From positions 1,456,783-1,520,782 of the forward strand of contig NW_006768778.1 of assembly GCF_000204055.1 (NCBI RefSeq): a DNA stretch of 64,000 bases, written 5' to 3'. Positions 36,201-46,323 of this stretch are shown here, one piece after another (within the stretch, counting starts at the first letter, position 1; every line of letters begins with the position of its first letter). The stretch comes from Melampsora larici-populina 98AG31. Its lineage: Eukaryota > Basidiomycota > Pucciniomycetes > Pucciniales > Melampsoraceae. Position numbers and translations under genes: made by a program. The notes below the pieces were generated by a model. That model saw only the letters and a program-made list of their open reading frames with translations. It ran no database searches and was not told the origin of the DNA.

Positions 36201-37533
36201 TTGATGGTAACAACTATAAAACAAAAGAATAAATCAAACGAAATAATGAAAAAAAGAACTTGAGAAAGAAAAACAACACACCCGCTCCAAAGTTCCATAT
36301 CTAAGATGAAATTGCCAGCCGCGCCTGGAAGGCTCTTTTCAGGAATTACGCCAGCCGCCTGAAGGAGCTTCCGTCGGTAATATCCTGTTCGATGGAGGTT
36401 GCCAAAGGCGTGGTGGATGTTGCTAGCGGTGACTAGCTCCTGCTTGCCTGCAGGAGCTCTACCCACCTGAGATACGGTAAGAAGTGTTAGTCAGCATTTG
36501 TGAATCCATCGAGATTAAGAGGAACAGACATACCTTGTGTCGTAATGGCCCTATTTCAGGGTTTTCGACAACCTTTTTACCAAATTTCTCCAATGACAAT
36601 TTATCTGGCTTACCACGTCGAGGCCATCGATGTTGATGCACACCGGAGTGTTGAATAATACCCCATCCGCTCTCATGTTTGTCCACTCGACACAAAGTGT
36701 TTGAACATGACATGTAGCGAAGATTTTCGGGACATCTTGCAGCTGGGCATTTCTGAGGTCTAACAGATAGAGAGATAATGCAAGTCAGAATATATATATT
36801 ATAACCCAAAAAAGGAGAGTCAAAAAGGCGAGAAACGAGAGAAAAAGCACAAAATGCAAAAAGTTACCTGCTCAACCATTCCAATCTCTTGGGGCCTGAT
36901 GTTGGTGGTGAGCCGAGATAATCAGACTAGGCTGTCACATACAATGACGCCTAAACAAGTATATCTCACTGTTCGCCAGTCGGGCGGCCCTTTGCTCCTA
37001 CCTCCTCCTGAAGAAGTATAAGCAAACCCGAAAGTGCCCCAGTTTGTGACCTTTGGCTCGGCTGTTTGTCTTACAAACACAGTATTTCCATTGGGAAATA
37101 GTGGATAACCTTCGTCGTCAAGGATATTATTGTCATCTATGAAAGTTTTGAAGGATGGCCGGTCAAGAGGAAGGCTGAAGGTTTTTTTGGCTTTGTGATC
37201 TGGCTTTGGCTTGAACGAAGTGGAGGATTTCAATGATTGTGTTTTCTGAGAGGACAATTGCGTTTTCTGAGTATTTGCCGGCGGACATGGGAGGAAGGAG
37301 GTCCCACGAGGTTCACGTTCGAGTTTGGCTTCACGCTTGGCTTTGTCATGATCAAAGTCTATCTCGAAGGCATCGTTTTCTTCGTGTTCGTCGCTGTCTT
37401 CTTCATAAGCTTCAGAATTGCTGTTTTGGGATTCTTGTTTTTCTTGCTGATCATAAGCGTCAGACTCGCTTGACTCTTCATGTTTTTCCTCTTGCTCGTA
37501 CGCGTCGGATTCGCTAGAGGAGGAGTCGCTCAC
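30204..37533 (-). CDS. MULE transposase fused to a ubiquitin-specific protease-like (C19) domain
   Basis: Exons (minus): 37533 to about 36930, to 36868, 36759-36534, 36466-36282, 33350-32840, 32752-32493, 32426-31039, then short tail exons to about 30204. Order in the protein: acidic Ser/Glu N-terminus; Zn-binding region (RPQKCPAARCPENLRYMSCS and HQHRWPR); MULE region beginning GLLSDVTYKFFKNGYLLSTS, followed by LTWLRGLTEEHYASHF and GCHEHFRTQV; then TTTNAQESMHRVYYMI. The C-terminal part matches USP boxes: FRCWLDSMTECLYAI (Cys box; compare NTCYLNSVLQCLYA-type), a C..C/YCKRC zinc-ribbon-like pair, PPPPHLHIQVD, and GDHYWCEVV (His box) followed by WGHNDMENAG. The tail has four KDVPxAKRxS-type basic repeats. 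Odd points: one frame change is needed near 36920-36930, and the last tail exon does not join cleanly. The protease and transposase reading is by motif, not by search. Confidence 0.75.
30560..30960 (-). repeat. Degenerate basic repeats encoded in the MULE tail exons
   Basis: Four copies of an about 18-residue unit: EDKDPPLPKRQKSANNNK, KDVPSAKRKSLTNK, DDEDVPLAKRNKVTNNNK and GKDVTLAKRKSLTNK. Three exons carry them and each is followed by a similar donor site. The KR-rich cores look like nuclear localisation signals. Confidence 0.65.
33368..36216 (+). mobile_element. Tc1/mariner-superfamily-like element nested in the MULE intron, 2.85 kb
   Basis: The ends are inverted repeats of 40 bp (33368-33407 and 36177-36216) starting TAGTTGTTACCATCAAGACT, with one mismatch. 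A TA dinucleotide flanks both sides (33366-33367, 36217-36218), as expected for TA target insertion. One spliced DDE transposase gene lies inside on the plus strand, opposite to the host MULE gene. The near-perfect ends suggest recent insertion. Confidence 0.87.
33532..35813 (+). CDS. DDE transposase of the nested mariner-like element
   Basis: Exons 33532-34140, 34215-35442, 35529-about 35664, and from about 35723 to the stop at 35811-35813. The N-terminal half is a charged helical region (MAINKAKRARREREEVKINL) with proline/alanine repeats (IPAIPAIPAT). The catalytic core shows the three acidic sites: YHDESTIHAN, VFDCSSAHKSF, and FHCELNPIELYW. The C-terminus carries the common fungal block IRRFFWKINGLQEKLR. 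Each joint keeps the frame; the last intron uses the rarer GC-AG type (GCAAGT donor). No stop or frameshift is visible, so it could still encode an active enzyme. This family is widespread in fungal genomes. Confidence 0.83.
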
Positions 37534-38227
37534 GTGTTGAAAATGAAAGGTAAAAATGTACCAAAATGAAAAAATGATTGATTATCGAGAAAGAAAAAAT
37601 GAGTGAAGTAATTATTAAGGAAACGTCAAATAAGAGAAAATAAAAAGATAACGCCAGGCGTCGTAATGACCGATTGAAAGTCAAAGAACAAAAAGTGTCA
37701 TTATCTCATAGGATTGAGAATAATGCGACTGCCTGATGAGACGTCTGTGGGCAGTACGCGCATTCCTTTCGTCCCGTTGCAAGTGTGCAACGGCGTCAAT
37801 CCTTTGCGCCCTGGATCGGTATTACGCTCTTAGTCCAACAGGATTGGAAATCATGTTCGTTGCGAGGATCGCAAAATTAATTTTTTCGAGTGATATTATT
37901 CACTTTTGAGAGCTTTCTTTTGCAGCGACTTTGAATGTCTGTGAAATATGAACTGTCAAAGTATCGAATATGACCAGAATGTGTACTTTTGCGATGTTTA
38001 TCCTTTGCGAACGATATGGAGAGCAAAGAATATGTTGCAAAATTAAAAAAAAAGGGACAGGAACGTAATTTTCAGGTCTTTTTTTTGCGGGTATTTTTCT
38101 GCGGGCTTTCAAAAATCACGAAACCTTGTAAAAAAAAACTTTACCCCGGGAAAAATAGACTTTTGCGGTCAACATGAATTCAGGTCATTAATGACCTGAA
38201 ATCGATGATCGCAAATTTCTCACACCC
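37534..38227. other. 5' flank and right terminus of the MULE
   Basis: Non-coding. It must contain the promoter of the MULE gene, whose start codon is at 37533, and the right inverted terminus from about 38125. TTTTGCG/CGCAAAA words are repeated as at the left end. Confidence 0.65.
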
Positions 38228-38237
38228 GCTTTTCAAT
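38228..38237 (+). repeat. Right 10-bp target site duplication of the MULE
   Basis: GCTTTTCAAT, identical to the copy at the left end (29460-29469). Confidence 0.75.
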
Positions 38238-38835
38238 CTGGTAGAAGAAGCGCGGAAATGGCCGATGAAGTGGCCTGAGGCTGAATCTCATCGCCTGTCT
38301 GGACCCAGCTTCGCCCTCTTGAGCCTGCTGGCGCTCCATCTCTGATCCCAGATGGGCAAAATCACAGTCAACCGCGGATGTAAAAAAATCAAAAATAACA
38401 GAAGCAACATCTGTTGTCAAAACAGCTGTAGTTCAATACCTGACGCAATTTCAGTAGCAAATTTAATGGGCTCAAGCCTCTATGATTTGAGAGCAAGAGG
38501 AACCGGCAAAGGGAGCTTGCCCGTATTGGGAGAAAATTTGACAAACTCCTTAAGCATTAGAGGGTCCATGGTCGAGGCTTGGAAGTAGCTCATAATTTGT
38601 AAATTGGTTTGCTGCGAATCGGTAAGTATGATTATGGAAAGACAGGTCTCCAGAAAGTAACAGTTGCGTGCTTTGGGACAAAGGTTCTCGTGCGTATGAT
38701 GTAGCACGTATGATGGAGCACAGTGAGGTGCAGTGGTCGGTCAATATATATCAACGGCAAAAGGCTTTGAACTTTACAAGTCGATAGAATTGAGCCATCT
38801 GTTTACCTTCTTTTGTTAAACCTCGATACCTCTGC
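38238..38835. other. Right flank of the MULE, no gene seen
   Basis: Stops occur in all frames. A minus-strand stretch near 38470-38710 reads like short gene debris but cannot be assigned. The last part is probably the promoter of the downstream membrane protein. Confidence 0.4.
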
Positions 38836-40914
38836 ATGTCTGAAATCGTCAAAGACCGAATCACCAACTTTGTCATCCACTTGGCTCCGGACGTCAATCC
38901 ATATCAAGCGACAGCTGATTATGTCGCAAACTTCCTTCTAGTGTGTTTTATACCCCAAATTGATTTCTTGTTGAGCATCCGCGATCCAACATAATAGTTT
39001 TACCTTGTCGATTTTTCTCTCTCTTCATCCACAGCCATGTACTCTGCCCTCTTGGTCACGTTACGTTGAGTTCGTTATCCTGGCAGGATTTTTGATGTGA
39101 GGATATCTTCTTTCTGATCAACAGAACTAGAACAAAGACAAAGTTGAATTACTTAACAATGTATTTGACATAAATTTGGTGGTCAGAATGTTTTCCCAAG
39201 CATCTTACATCCTTTATGTCCGCTCAAAAACAAAGAAGATATACCATATTGGCTTAAATGATAGTGAGTGGATCTCAACTTATGATTCTTACATCTATTG
39301 GGATCAATAGCTGATCTTTTCAATTAGTGGGCCTCATACAGTATGATCGTGCAAACCACTGTGGATTGTTTTACTTTCTATATAGTATCCGTAAGATCAC
39401 TCCATCCGAATTTGTTTGTTCTTGAAACGACGATCTGACGTATCCACCTGGCTACTAGTTGGCATGACCCAAATTGTTGTGCAGCCATTTGTACGAAATG
39501 GCCATCTAGACCAAGGAGGTCCAGATTTTCTACTCGGGATCCAGTTTACGCTTAAAAGTGGATGCTCCGGGTGAGTCTTCATCAATCAATCCGCCTGTTT
39601 TTCTGAAAGCTAACATAACTTTGTAGCGGTGAGTGTCTTTCGTTCAGTTTCTGCTCGAATCCTTGATCACACATTGAAAATAATTTTCATCATTGACGGG
39701 CTGAAACTCAGTAGTATCATGGCTTGCTATCTGCCATTGTCTATCGGTGCAAGGATATGTATTTCGTCGCAGTACTCCAGTAGGACAATTTCTCTCAGCC
39801 CCTGTGACATGGGCTATGAACGTGTCCTCAGTAATGATATTTCTCGGACCAACTGGTCAGCCTACGTGTTTTCTGCAACGGTACATGGTATATAGAAACT
39901 CTGAAATCCCTTTCCAATCTTAGTGACATGCATCATCTCATACTATCAAGTCGCCATGGAATATCACCGCATTCGACAATTGGTGATGCCCGTAGTTGAC
40001 ATCCTCCGGGACGAGGCTTCTACCTGCGCCATAGAGACATGTACTGTAATCCATATGATTCCTCGATTGCTTTCACTGATCACGCGGGTATCGCATCATA
40101 TCGTCAGTTTGCTTTGGGGAACCAGTCAGATAAGTTCAAGTTGAATAATAGCAACAATTCTTCAATTAGGATCTTTTGGTACATTGGTGTCGAATTGGAA
40201 CAGGCTCTTATTTATTCTTTGATGGATGCATTATTGTTGTAAGTGCTTCCTCCATATTATTATCAGATATCTTCCAATCTAAAACCAATGCATGAATCTC
40301 AATCAGATTTACATTCCGCTCCTTTATCGATTGTTCCGAAGCTTCAAGGCTCAAAGAAGACTGTTTCGAGGATCACAACGACAACAAGACAGAATTTTTG
40401 CAAACACCTTGATTGAGTTTGCAATCATATTGATCACTTTTGTTTTATGCTTCTTTTCAGTATGTGGAGAACCTAAATCTGAATTTTAACACGAACTTTT
40501 GGATATTTAATTCCTGATTGAAGTACCTTGTTACACTTCTAGATGACTTTAATACAAGAGGGCGATTTCATCTTCAATCCAAGCTATTTCCTTGTCCTTC
40601 GGATTGTAAGTCATATCTTCTGTTCAAGATTGACCTTCTTTTCTTTCTCTCATGATTGTTCACAATTTTCAGGGCGTGCATGGTGTTCTTGCAACCTTAG
40701 GAAACATGTAAGTGGAGTTGTTTGTTATGGCTTTTTTGAACGTTGAATTGAGATGATCACTTTTCAAAGCGCTTTGTTCTTGATCATATGCAGCTACCGT
40801 GAAACAGATATAGAACCTCCCAAAGTTCATATTCCAAATTTGCCATCCTTTCAAGCTGCAGGATTTTCAAAATCTGATCAAAATGTCTCACCATCATGCT
40901 ATCCATATTTATAA
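38836..40914 (+). CDS. Predicted multi-pass membrane protein, family not recognised
   Basis: Starts MSEIVKDRITNFVIHLAPDV at 38836. Exon 1 (38836-38940) ends on a codon boundary, and later exons use short GT-AG introns. Hydrophobic segments recur: SRYVEFVILAGFLM, ASYILYVRS, CGLFYFLYSI, LDHTLKIIFIIDGLKL, VTCIISYYQVA, LEQALIYSLMDALLL, and LIEFAIILITFVLCFFS. That makes about six or seven membrane spans. The tail is soluble (YRETDIEPPKVHIPNLPSFQ) and ends SCYPYL at 40914. The general layout (short outside N-terminus, seven spans, soluble tail) resembles a receptor-type protein, but no motif proves it. The joint at the exon starting near 39627 is uncertain. Confidence 0.6.
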
Positions 40915-43128
40915 ACTCCACTTTTCAATTTCAGCCCGCCAGAGTCTGATCATTGTACAGTCCCCTCTAAGTGGTTTATATAGCCAGTCAAGGGCTTGGG
41001 CAGTACCTGGGTGTTTTTTATCTGCGTCTACAATCACTTTCATCTTCTTCAATCAATATGTTCAAACATTTCTCATGAGTAAACTGAGATTGTTTTCAAT
41101 TGCTTGAAATTGCACAAGCAGTCATATATAGTCTGACTGACTTGCTTTTATTTCTAAACAGTTGAGAGAGCTTGGAATTCAAAGGTTAGAAATACACCAC
41201 AAAGACACCTTTTTGCAGGAGGATGTCCCAACCATCCTACATTGAGACATTGAGCTGGCATCCCAAGTTGGGACATCATTGAGATGAACCAAAGGTGAGA
41301 CATCCTCACTTCATCTTTTGGATGCCATGGTGGGTTTTCAGTACAAGCACATCTTGGAACACTTCATGACAGTGGGATATTTGGTGGACGTCTTGCAAAG
41401 GATGTCTCACCCCCTACAAAAAAAGAGGATGCCCTGAATGACGACCCTGGAAAGCGTGTACAGAACCTCCTAACAAAACGCACTTTTCAGGCATTTGCTC
41501 ATGCACACAACACTTGACTACTTATGAAGGTGCACAGTAGCCCGTTGTGTGCGGTAAAAGAAGGGCTATCTTATGATGCCAGCCTCGAGTTTTTTGGAGT
41601 GCTGGTTGAGGAGAAAAATGCAAAAAAACAAACATTTTTTGATGATCCTGGGCGGATTCCTACATACTGGGGCCAGGTCTCTACAATGGGTTTTACCCAA
41701 AACCGCCACTCCTACTCTAGTAAAAGTATATGGACTAGAAAGCTGCAGCCTTTTTTAACCTGTTGAAGTTTTCAAAACTTGGAAAATGGTTGTGGCTGCG
41801 TGGGAAAAGCCCCAAACCCAACAAAAACGAAATTTGGGTACCAATTAGGAGGGTGTATTTGCGCTCTCCAGGGTCCTCCTGGTGTACTGTAATGCACACT
41901 CAATTGAAGTGATCTGGGTGAGTTGAGGGAAAGCTAAATGCCACAACATGGATTTAAATAATTGACACATACAATCTGGACAGACAGGTTTACTGTGCGT
42001 TTGAAGAACTCAAAGAGAAGTTACTAACATACCACTGAGTTTAGAAAACTGGAAATGTAGAAAAATCCTGTCAATATAGGGGAGGTAAACTTGTAAAAAT
42101 AATGGTTCAATCCACATTGTGCGTACTTTTGCCTATATTTTTGAAGATCTCCCAAAGCAAGATAATCACAGGGGATAACAGGTCAGAAACTCAAATGCTG
42201 TCCAGAACTATTGAAATTTGGGCAAAAACCTTCAGCACCCACAAATATGGAAATTTTGTTCAATCACTTAGATAATTGCAATTTATGAAAGCTAAATACT
42301 GGGTCTAAAATATTTATTGAGGTTCTGAAGCCATTGTAGTAATAATTTTCAGGCCAATGCAGGTTTTCTGCTGTGTACACAACTGATTCATTCATGTAGC
42401 ATCCAAAATGTCAAGAAATTGCATCTTGTGGAGCAAAATTGACAATTTTATTGTCCTTTCAAAGTCACTGTCTGAATACATGCAAGTTTTGGACCAACAT
42501 TAGGTTTCTGACATCATATGCACTGTAACTGTGGAAATCAAAAAACCTGCAAGATAATTGGAATGCACCACAGGATTCAACCATTATTTTTCTATATTTT
42601 TCTGACCACTCCCAGCTCCTGTATAATTTTCTATGATTGCTCAATTCTTTACACTCAGTGGTAAACTTGCAATTTGATCACCTGATGTGCACCTGTAACT
42701 CAGACCCAACCCAAGCATACTACCTGTGTTATCCTTGCAGCTGCTCCATACAAAAGCGCACAGATGCATCTAGGATGTATCAGATGCATCTTTTTGTAAC
42801 CTCAAACACCTAAGGCCTTACTTGTGCGCACATGCGCACATGGTAAAATTCACACATCTCATCAGCTTACACACCACAACCGCCAAAATTCAACCACTTT
42901 CACACCTCTATTGGAGTGACTCACTCATCCTTGTTCACCAGCCACAATTTGACTCCAATCAACTTGATTTCACTCCAAACTATCAGCTTACACACCAAAT
43001 CCAACGGCTTCCAACCATTTTCACACCGGTATACTTCATAAGTAAGTACCAAGTTTTGCTACATGTCACACATGATCCAACCCTAAACCATGCCCCTCTG
43101 TAGGATCAAACTCAATACTTGAACCCAA
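40915..43128. repeat. Repeat-rich region without a supported gene
   Basis: At 41216-41420 the words GGATGTC/GACATCC recur in both orientations around CATCCCAAGTTGGGACATC, which suggests a foldback repeat. The sequence to 42800 is AT-rich with stops in every frame and ends in CACAC-rich DNA. No transposase motif is visible. Confidence 0.4.
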
Positions 43129-43197
43129 TTGGTTCACTCCAAACCCTCCCCTTCAACATCTCTCCATCATCATTTTCACACACAATTCACCCTTACT

Positions 43198-43641
43198 ATG
43201 GATGAAGCAGCCAAAACCATGGAAGCAGCAGCCAAAACCCCAACAATCAAGGCCACCACCACTGACACCAGTTTTCTTGTCCACAATCCAATCACTCCTC
43301 CTAGCATCAATAACCTCTACCTTGACCCAGATGCGATGAAATCCTACCTTCAGTATGCTTTGGCTCATGGCATTGCAATCACAACACGCGACAGTCGAGT
43401 TACTTCCATTTACTACAAATGTAGTCTTGGTGACCACAAACATTCGGCAAAGATCCTCACCAAAGAAGGAAAGTCACCATCCTTGCAAGAACCCTGTCTG
43501 TTCAGAGTTACAGGCCGACGTACCTGCACCGGTCGACATTATCTTGAAATTACTAATCCTAACCATAACCATGGACCACACCTTGTATGTTTCCAGTGTT
43601 CCAGAAGTGCCAGGAAAAGACTGGTAACTGGTCCAAAGTGA
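43198..43641 (+). CDS. FAR1-like zinc-binding domain ORF, probably transposon derived
   Basis: MDEAAKTMEAAAKTPTIKAT begins an uninterrupted frame. The second half, IYYKCSLGDHKHSAKIL, EPCLFRVTGRRTC and YLEITNPNHNHGPH, has the Cys-Cys-His-x-His order of the FAR1/WRKY-like DNA-binding domain of MULEs. It overlaps in another frame the N-terminal part of a KDZ-like remnant, so the true boundary between the two is unclear. No MULE catalytic core follows. Likely a fragment. Confidence 0.5.
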   Translation: MDEAAKTMEAAAKTPTIKATTTDTSFLVHNPITPPSINNLYLDPDAMKSYLQYALAHGIAITTRDSRVTSIYYKCSLGDHKHSAKILTKEGKSPSLQEPCLFRVTGRRTCTGRHYLEITNPNHNHGPHLVCFQCSRSARKRLVTGPK

Positions 43642-44226
43642 CTCACAAGACCGACTGGAAGGAGCCATGTAACTGTGACACATCGAACTTTAGATGTCCT
43701 AGATCTAGATTGTGGGTAGTCAATAGTCAATCTATGCTTCAGAACCAGATTAACGTATTTCACATTGTCAGGTTGTAAACAGGTCCATATTAAGTTCTGT
43801 GCTTGTTCTCCCAATGAAAAAGCTTGCTTGATCCAGGCTGGGTTCATTGGAGGGACCCCACTTACCCCCGATTCGGTGATTACCATTAGGCTTTTACGAT
43901 TCTTTCATACTGTGTGGAAATCATGTAGCCTGTGATTTCAGCCATTCTCAGATGCTCTGAATGAGTTCTTGGACCTGGATGATGGTAATCCATTATTTCT
44001 AGATAACAAAGGCACTGTGGTAAGTGATTTTGTGTAATTATTCAAAGTACCATATTGTTGAAGCTGACTCACATCTGCAATCATAATATATTACATAGCC
44101 ACATGAATGGAATCGAACTTTGTCTTCAGCCATAGATGCCTATTGTCAGATGCTTGTAATGGGAGAAGAGACAATACAGAAAAGTCTGAATCTTACAGAC
44201 AAGGACAAACTCGTTGGAATTTGGTA
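43587..44226 (+). pseudogene. KDZ transposase remnant (CxC cluster region)
   Basis: The first part reads TGNWSKVTHKTDWKEPCNC. After an intron-like gap, from 43783, comes VHIKFCACSPNEKACLIQAG, then FIGGTPLTPDSVITIRLLRF and FHTVWKSCS. After an in-frame TGA it continues QPFSDALNEFLD and, after another intron, PHEWNRTLSSAIDAYCQMLV. This series matches the cysteine-cluster N-terminus of Kyakuja-Dileera-Zisupton transposases that are abundant in rusts. The catalytic core is missing and the frame is broken, so it is a relic. Confidence 0.65.
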
Positions 44227-44401
44227 GCAACAGTACTAAGTGTCTAATGTGCTTAGCGGTTTGCCTGCCAGGTGCTAAACCATCATCTGGGAGCAATTAG
44301 GGATATTGGGAGCTCGAAAGCTACTACCTCTGAAGACTGGAGCCTGGAAAGGCTACTACCGTCCCTCCCATCTCAGCCACTCTTCACAGATCACAAAGGA
44401 T

Positions 44402-45064
44402 CTAGCCCTGAACTGATAAAGAAGGGATCTTTTGAAATACGGCGGAGTGGTGGTAGAACATGAAATTTAAATCCTGCTTACTGAGGTCATCCTCAATCAG
44501 GTATGAGTAGGACTTTGACAGATCAATCAAGCTATTGCTCTTGGAGTGTGAGTCGTCTATCTTCACACATTTCTCCTTGCCTTTTGTCCTAGTTGACGCC
44601 TTCTTTTTCTTCGATGATCTCTTCTTCTTCTTTTTCTTCATGCTACCCCCACTACTCAACTCGTCCACCTCCGACAATTTGCTATTGCCTTCTCCACCAT
44701 CATCAAGATCTATCTCCAAGCCTTCCCCTCCTTGATTGTTACCACCCAAACCTTTCGCCGGATTGTGCTGGGGTTCCTGGACCTTTGTCGAGTCAACTAG
44801 ATTGCTTTCTTGGTTTGAGACAATTTGACCATCAGCAGCGGACTCTTGGATTTCCGTGGTCGATCCTAGTGCTTGATCTGGCAAGTCTGGGTTTCCATCT
44901 GGCGGGGCACAAGAGTGTGCCCTCTTCAACCTTCCTTCTGCTTGTGCTTTCAACTTTTCCGCGTGAGCTTTCTTCTTTTCTTCTTCTTGCCTAATCGAAT
45001 CCATCATACTTTTTGATTGGTACGTGGGCGTTGAGACTGACTTTCTTTTCAACTGTCTCCACAT
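44402..45064 (-). CDS. Lysine-rich hypothetical protein, possibly transposon associated
   Basis: An open frame of 220 residues starting MWRQLKRKSVSTPTYQSKSM. It has a charged helix (RQEEEKKKAHAEKLKAQAEG), an acidic-glycine part (LEIDLDDGGEGNSKLSEVDE) and a basic run (MKKKKKKRSSKKKKASTRTK). No family is recognised. It sits opposite the KDZ relic and could be its second gene, a host gene or a chance frame; low complexity makes the open frame less informative. Confidence 0.35.
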   Translation of the reverse strand: MWRQLKRKSVSTPTYQSKSMMDSIRQEEEKKKAHAEKLKAQAEGRLKRAHSCAPPDGNPDLPDQALGSTTEIQESAADGQIVSNQESNLVDSTKVQEPQHNPAKGLGGNNQGGEGLEIDLDDGGEGNSKLSEVDELSSGGSMKKKKKKRSSKKKKASTRTKGKEKCVKIDDSHSKSNSLIDLSKSYSYLIEDDLSKQDLNFMFYHHSAVFQKIPSLSVQG

Positions 45065-46223
45065 TCACAGGAGTATAAAATGAATTGAATGTCAATAGAT
45101 AGACGCTGAAGATACGAAATTGAACCACAAATATAACTATTTTTCTTTCCAAAGATGTATCTTAGAAAAATGAGCAACCTGCTGGTGCAGTGCGGACGCA
45201 GAAGGGAGGAAATTTAGAAGTGGGAGTGAGGAGAGAAATTTTTCTCCTCTCAACTTCTGAATCTTCCAAATTCACTGGTGTCCAGATGTCAAGGCCCTGA
45301 GCCTTACATTTCCCACCTGTGAACCCTCTCTGCACCCGCTGCTACCTTTCTCCTCAAGAATGGACTTCAGTGTACATCCTCAGGCTCCTGAACACTAGAC
45401 AATTTTCTCCTCAGTTCAATATCCCCAAATACAGTGAGCTACTCAACCAAGATCATCCCTTTTTTCATCTTCTGTATTCTCTATGCGGCACTAGTAATTG
45501 AACTTCAACTTTTCAATTACCCGCCCTCCTGCTCCCTCAAAACAAAATGTAGAAATAGTTAAACCTCCCACATTTTCCGGTTCTTTCTTCATTTTCTCTG
45601 TTTTGTCCTTGCGTTAGTGGGGGAAATAAACTCTTGGCCCAGGCCCAGGCCCACTTCAGTAGCCAACACTGCTCCTTGCAAGTACCAAGACAAACCCATT
45701 CCCAGATGATATCAGACTCTCAAGGTAGGAATTCGAAGTCAAAAGGAGCTTTCCCTCTCTGACTTCTTGCCCCACCTTTCCATTTTCTCTCTTTCCCCAG
45801 TTGTGTCTTGGTAATCCGTCCCTTCCCTTCTCTCCCCGTCTTGCACATCTTTCAAAACCAAGTCAGTCAAGACTCTGGCTGTTTGTATCCAACCCACCCT
45901 CCCCACAATTCTGCTGGAGTAGTCTCCTGGCTCTTTTTTGGGCCTGTACCGGGGTTAAGCGCTAACCCCCCTTGTGCTTATGTCCCGTCATTTTTCACGT
46001 ACTCTGATGTCGGATCTCTTTTCCTTGTCTCCCCAAATTGAGGCCAACACTTGGGAAGTGAACCTTTTGCTTCTGGCGGTACTATCACGGTCCTCAATCA
46101 CATCTTTTGAAGGATTACATGTTCTCAGTTCCCCCTCATGATCCTGTCTTGCTATGGGGACATCTCGGTGCCTACTTGGGTGATCCTGCTGCACTGCCGT
46201 CTACAACCCACTTTGGCACCCTT
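45065..46223. other. No gene seen, up to the scaffold gap
   Basis: CT-rich plus strand with many short frames and no domain or splice signals. Confidence 0.4.
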
Positions 46224-46323
46224 NNNNNNNNNNNNNNNNNNNNNNNNNNNNNNNNNNNNNNNNNNNNNNNNNNNNNNNNNNNNNNNNNNNNNNNNNNNNN
46301 NNNNNNNNNNNNNNNNNNNNNNN
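46224..46323. other. Assembly gap of 100 N
   Basis: Exactly 100 undetermined bases, the conventional size for a gap of unknown length. Distances across it are not reliable. Confidence 0.99.

Larger units (their letters stand above)
33351..36281 (-). other. MULE intron expanded by the nested element
   Basis: The donor is GTGTGTTGTT at 36281 and the acceptor CTTTCCAG ends at 33351. Removing the mariner-like insert leaves an 80-nt intron, ordinary for this genome. Splicing across it joins MELWSG to RGLTVVSGSMKSYNMH in frame, which supports both the intron and the insertion. Confidence 0.8.
29470..38227 (-). mobile_element. Mutator-like DNA transposon, 8.76 kb, carrying a nested mariner-like element
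   Basis: Both ends read inward GGG...GAGAAATTTGCGATCAT (left has GTAGAAATTTGCGATCAT), and the similarity continues for about 100 bp with small indels, through TGACCGCAAAA and CGGGGTAA to a T-rich run and ACAAG. The duplicated target GCTTTTCAAT abuts both ends. Each end also has a 22-24 bp palindrome. Subterminal DNA is rich in TTTTGCG/CGCAAAA words. The cargo is one large minus-strand gene (37533 to about 30204), and one of its introns holds a separate DDE element. Length, duplication size and transposase type agree on MULE. Confidence 0.85.

Noticed and set aside
36104..36230. Apparent coding continuation of the MULE frame (VVTIKTQRASGRVTKAV)
   Set aside because: It is the right inverted repeat of the nested mariner-like element read by chance in frame.
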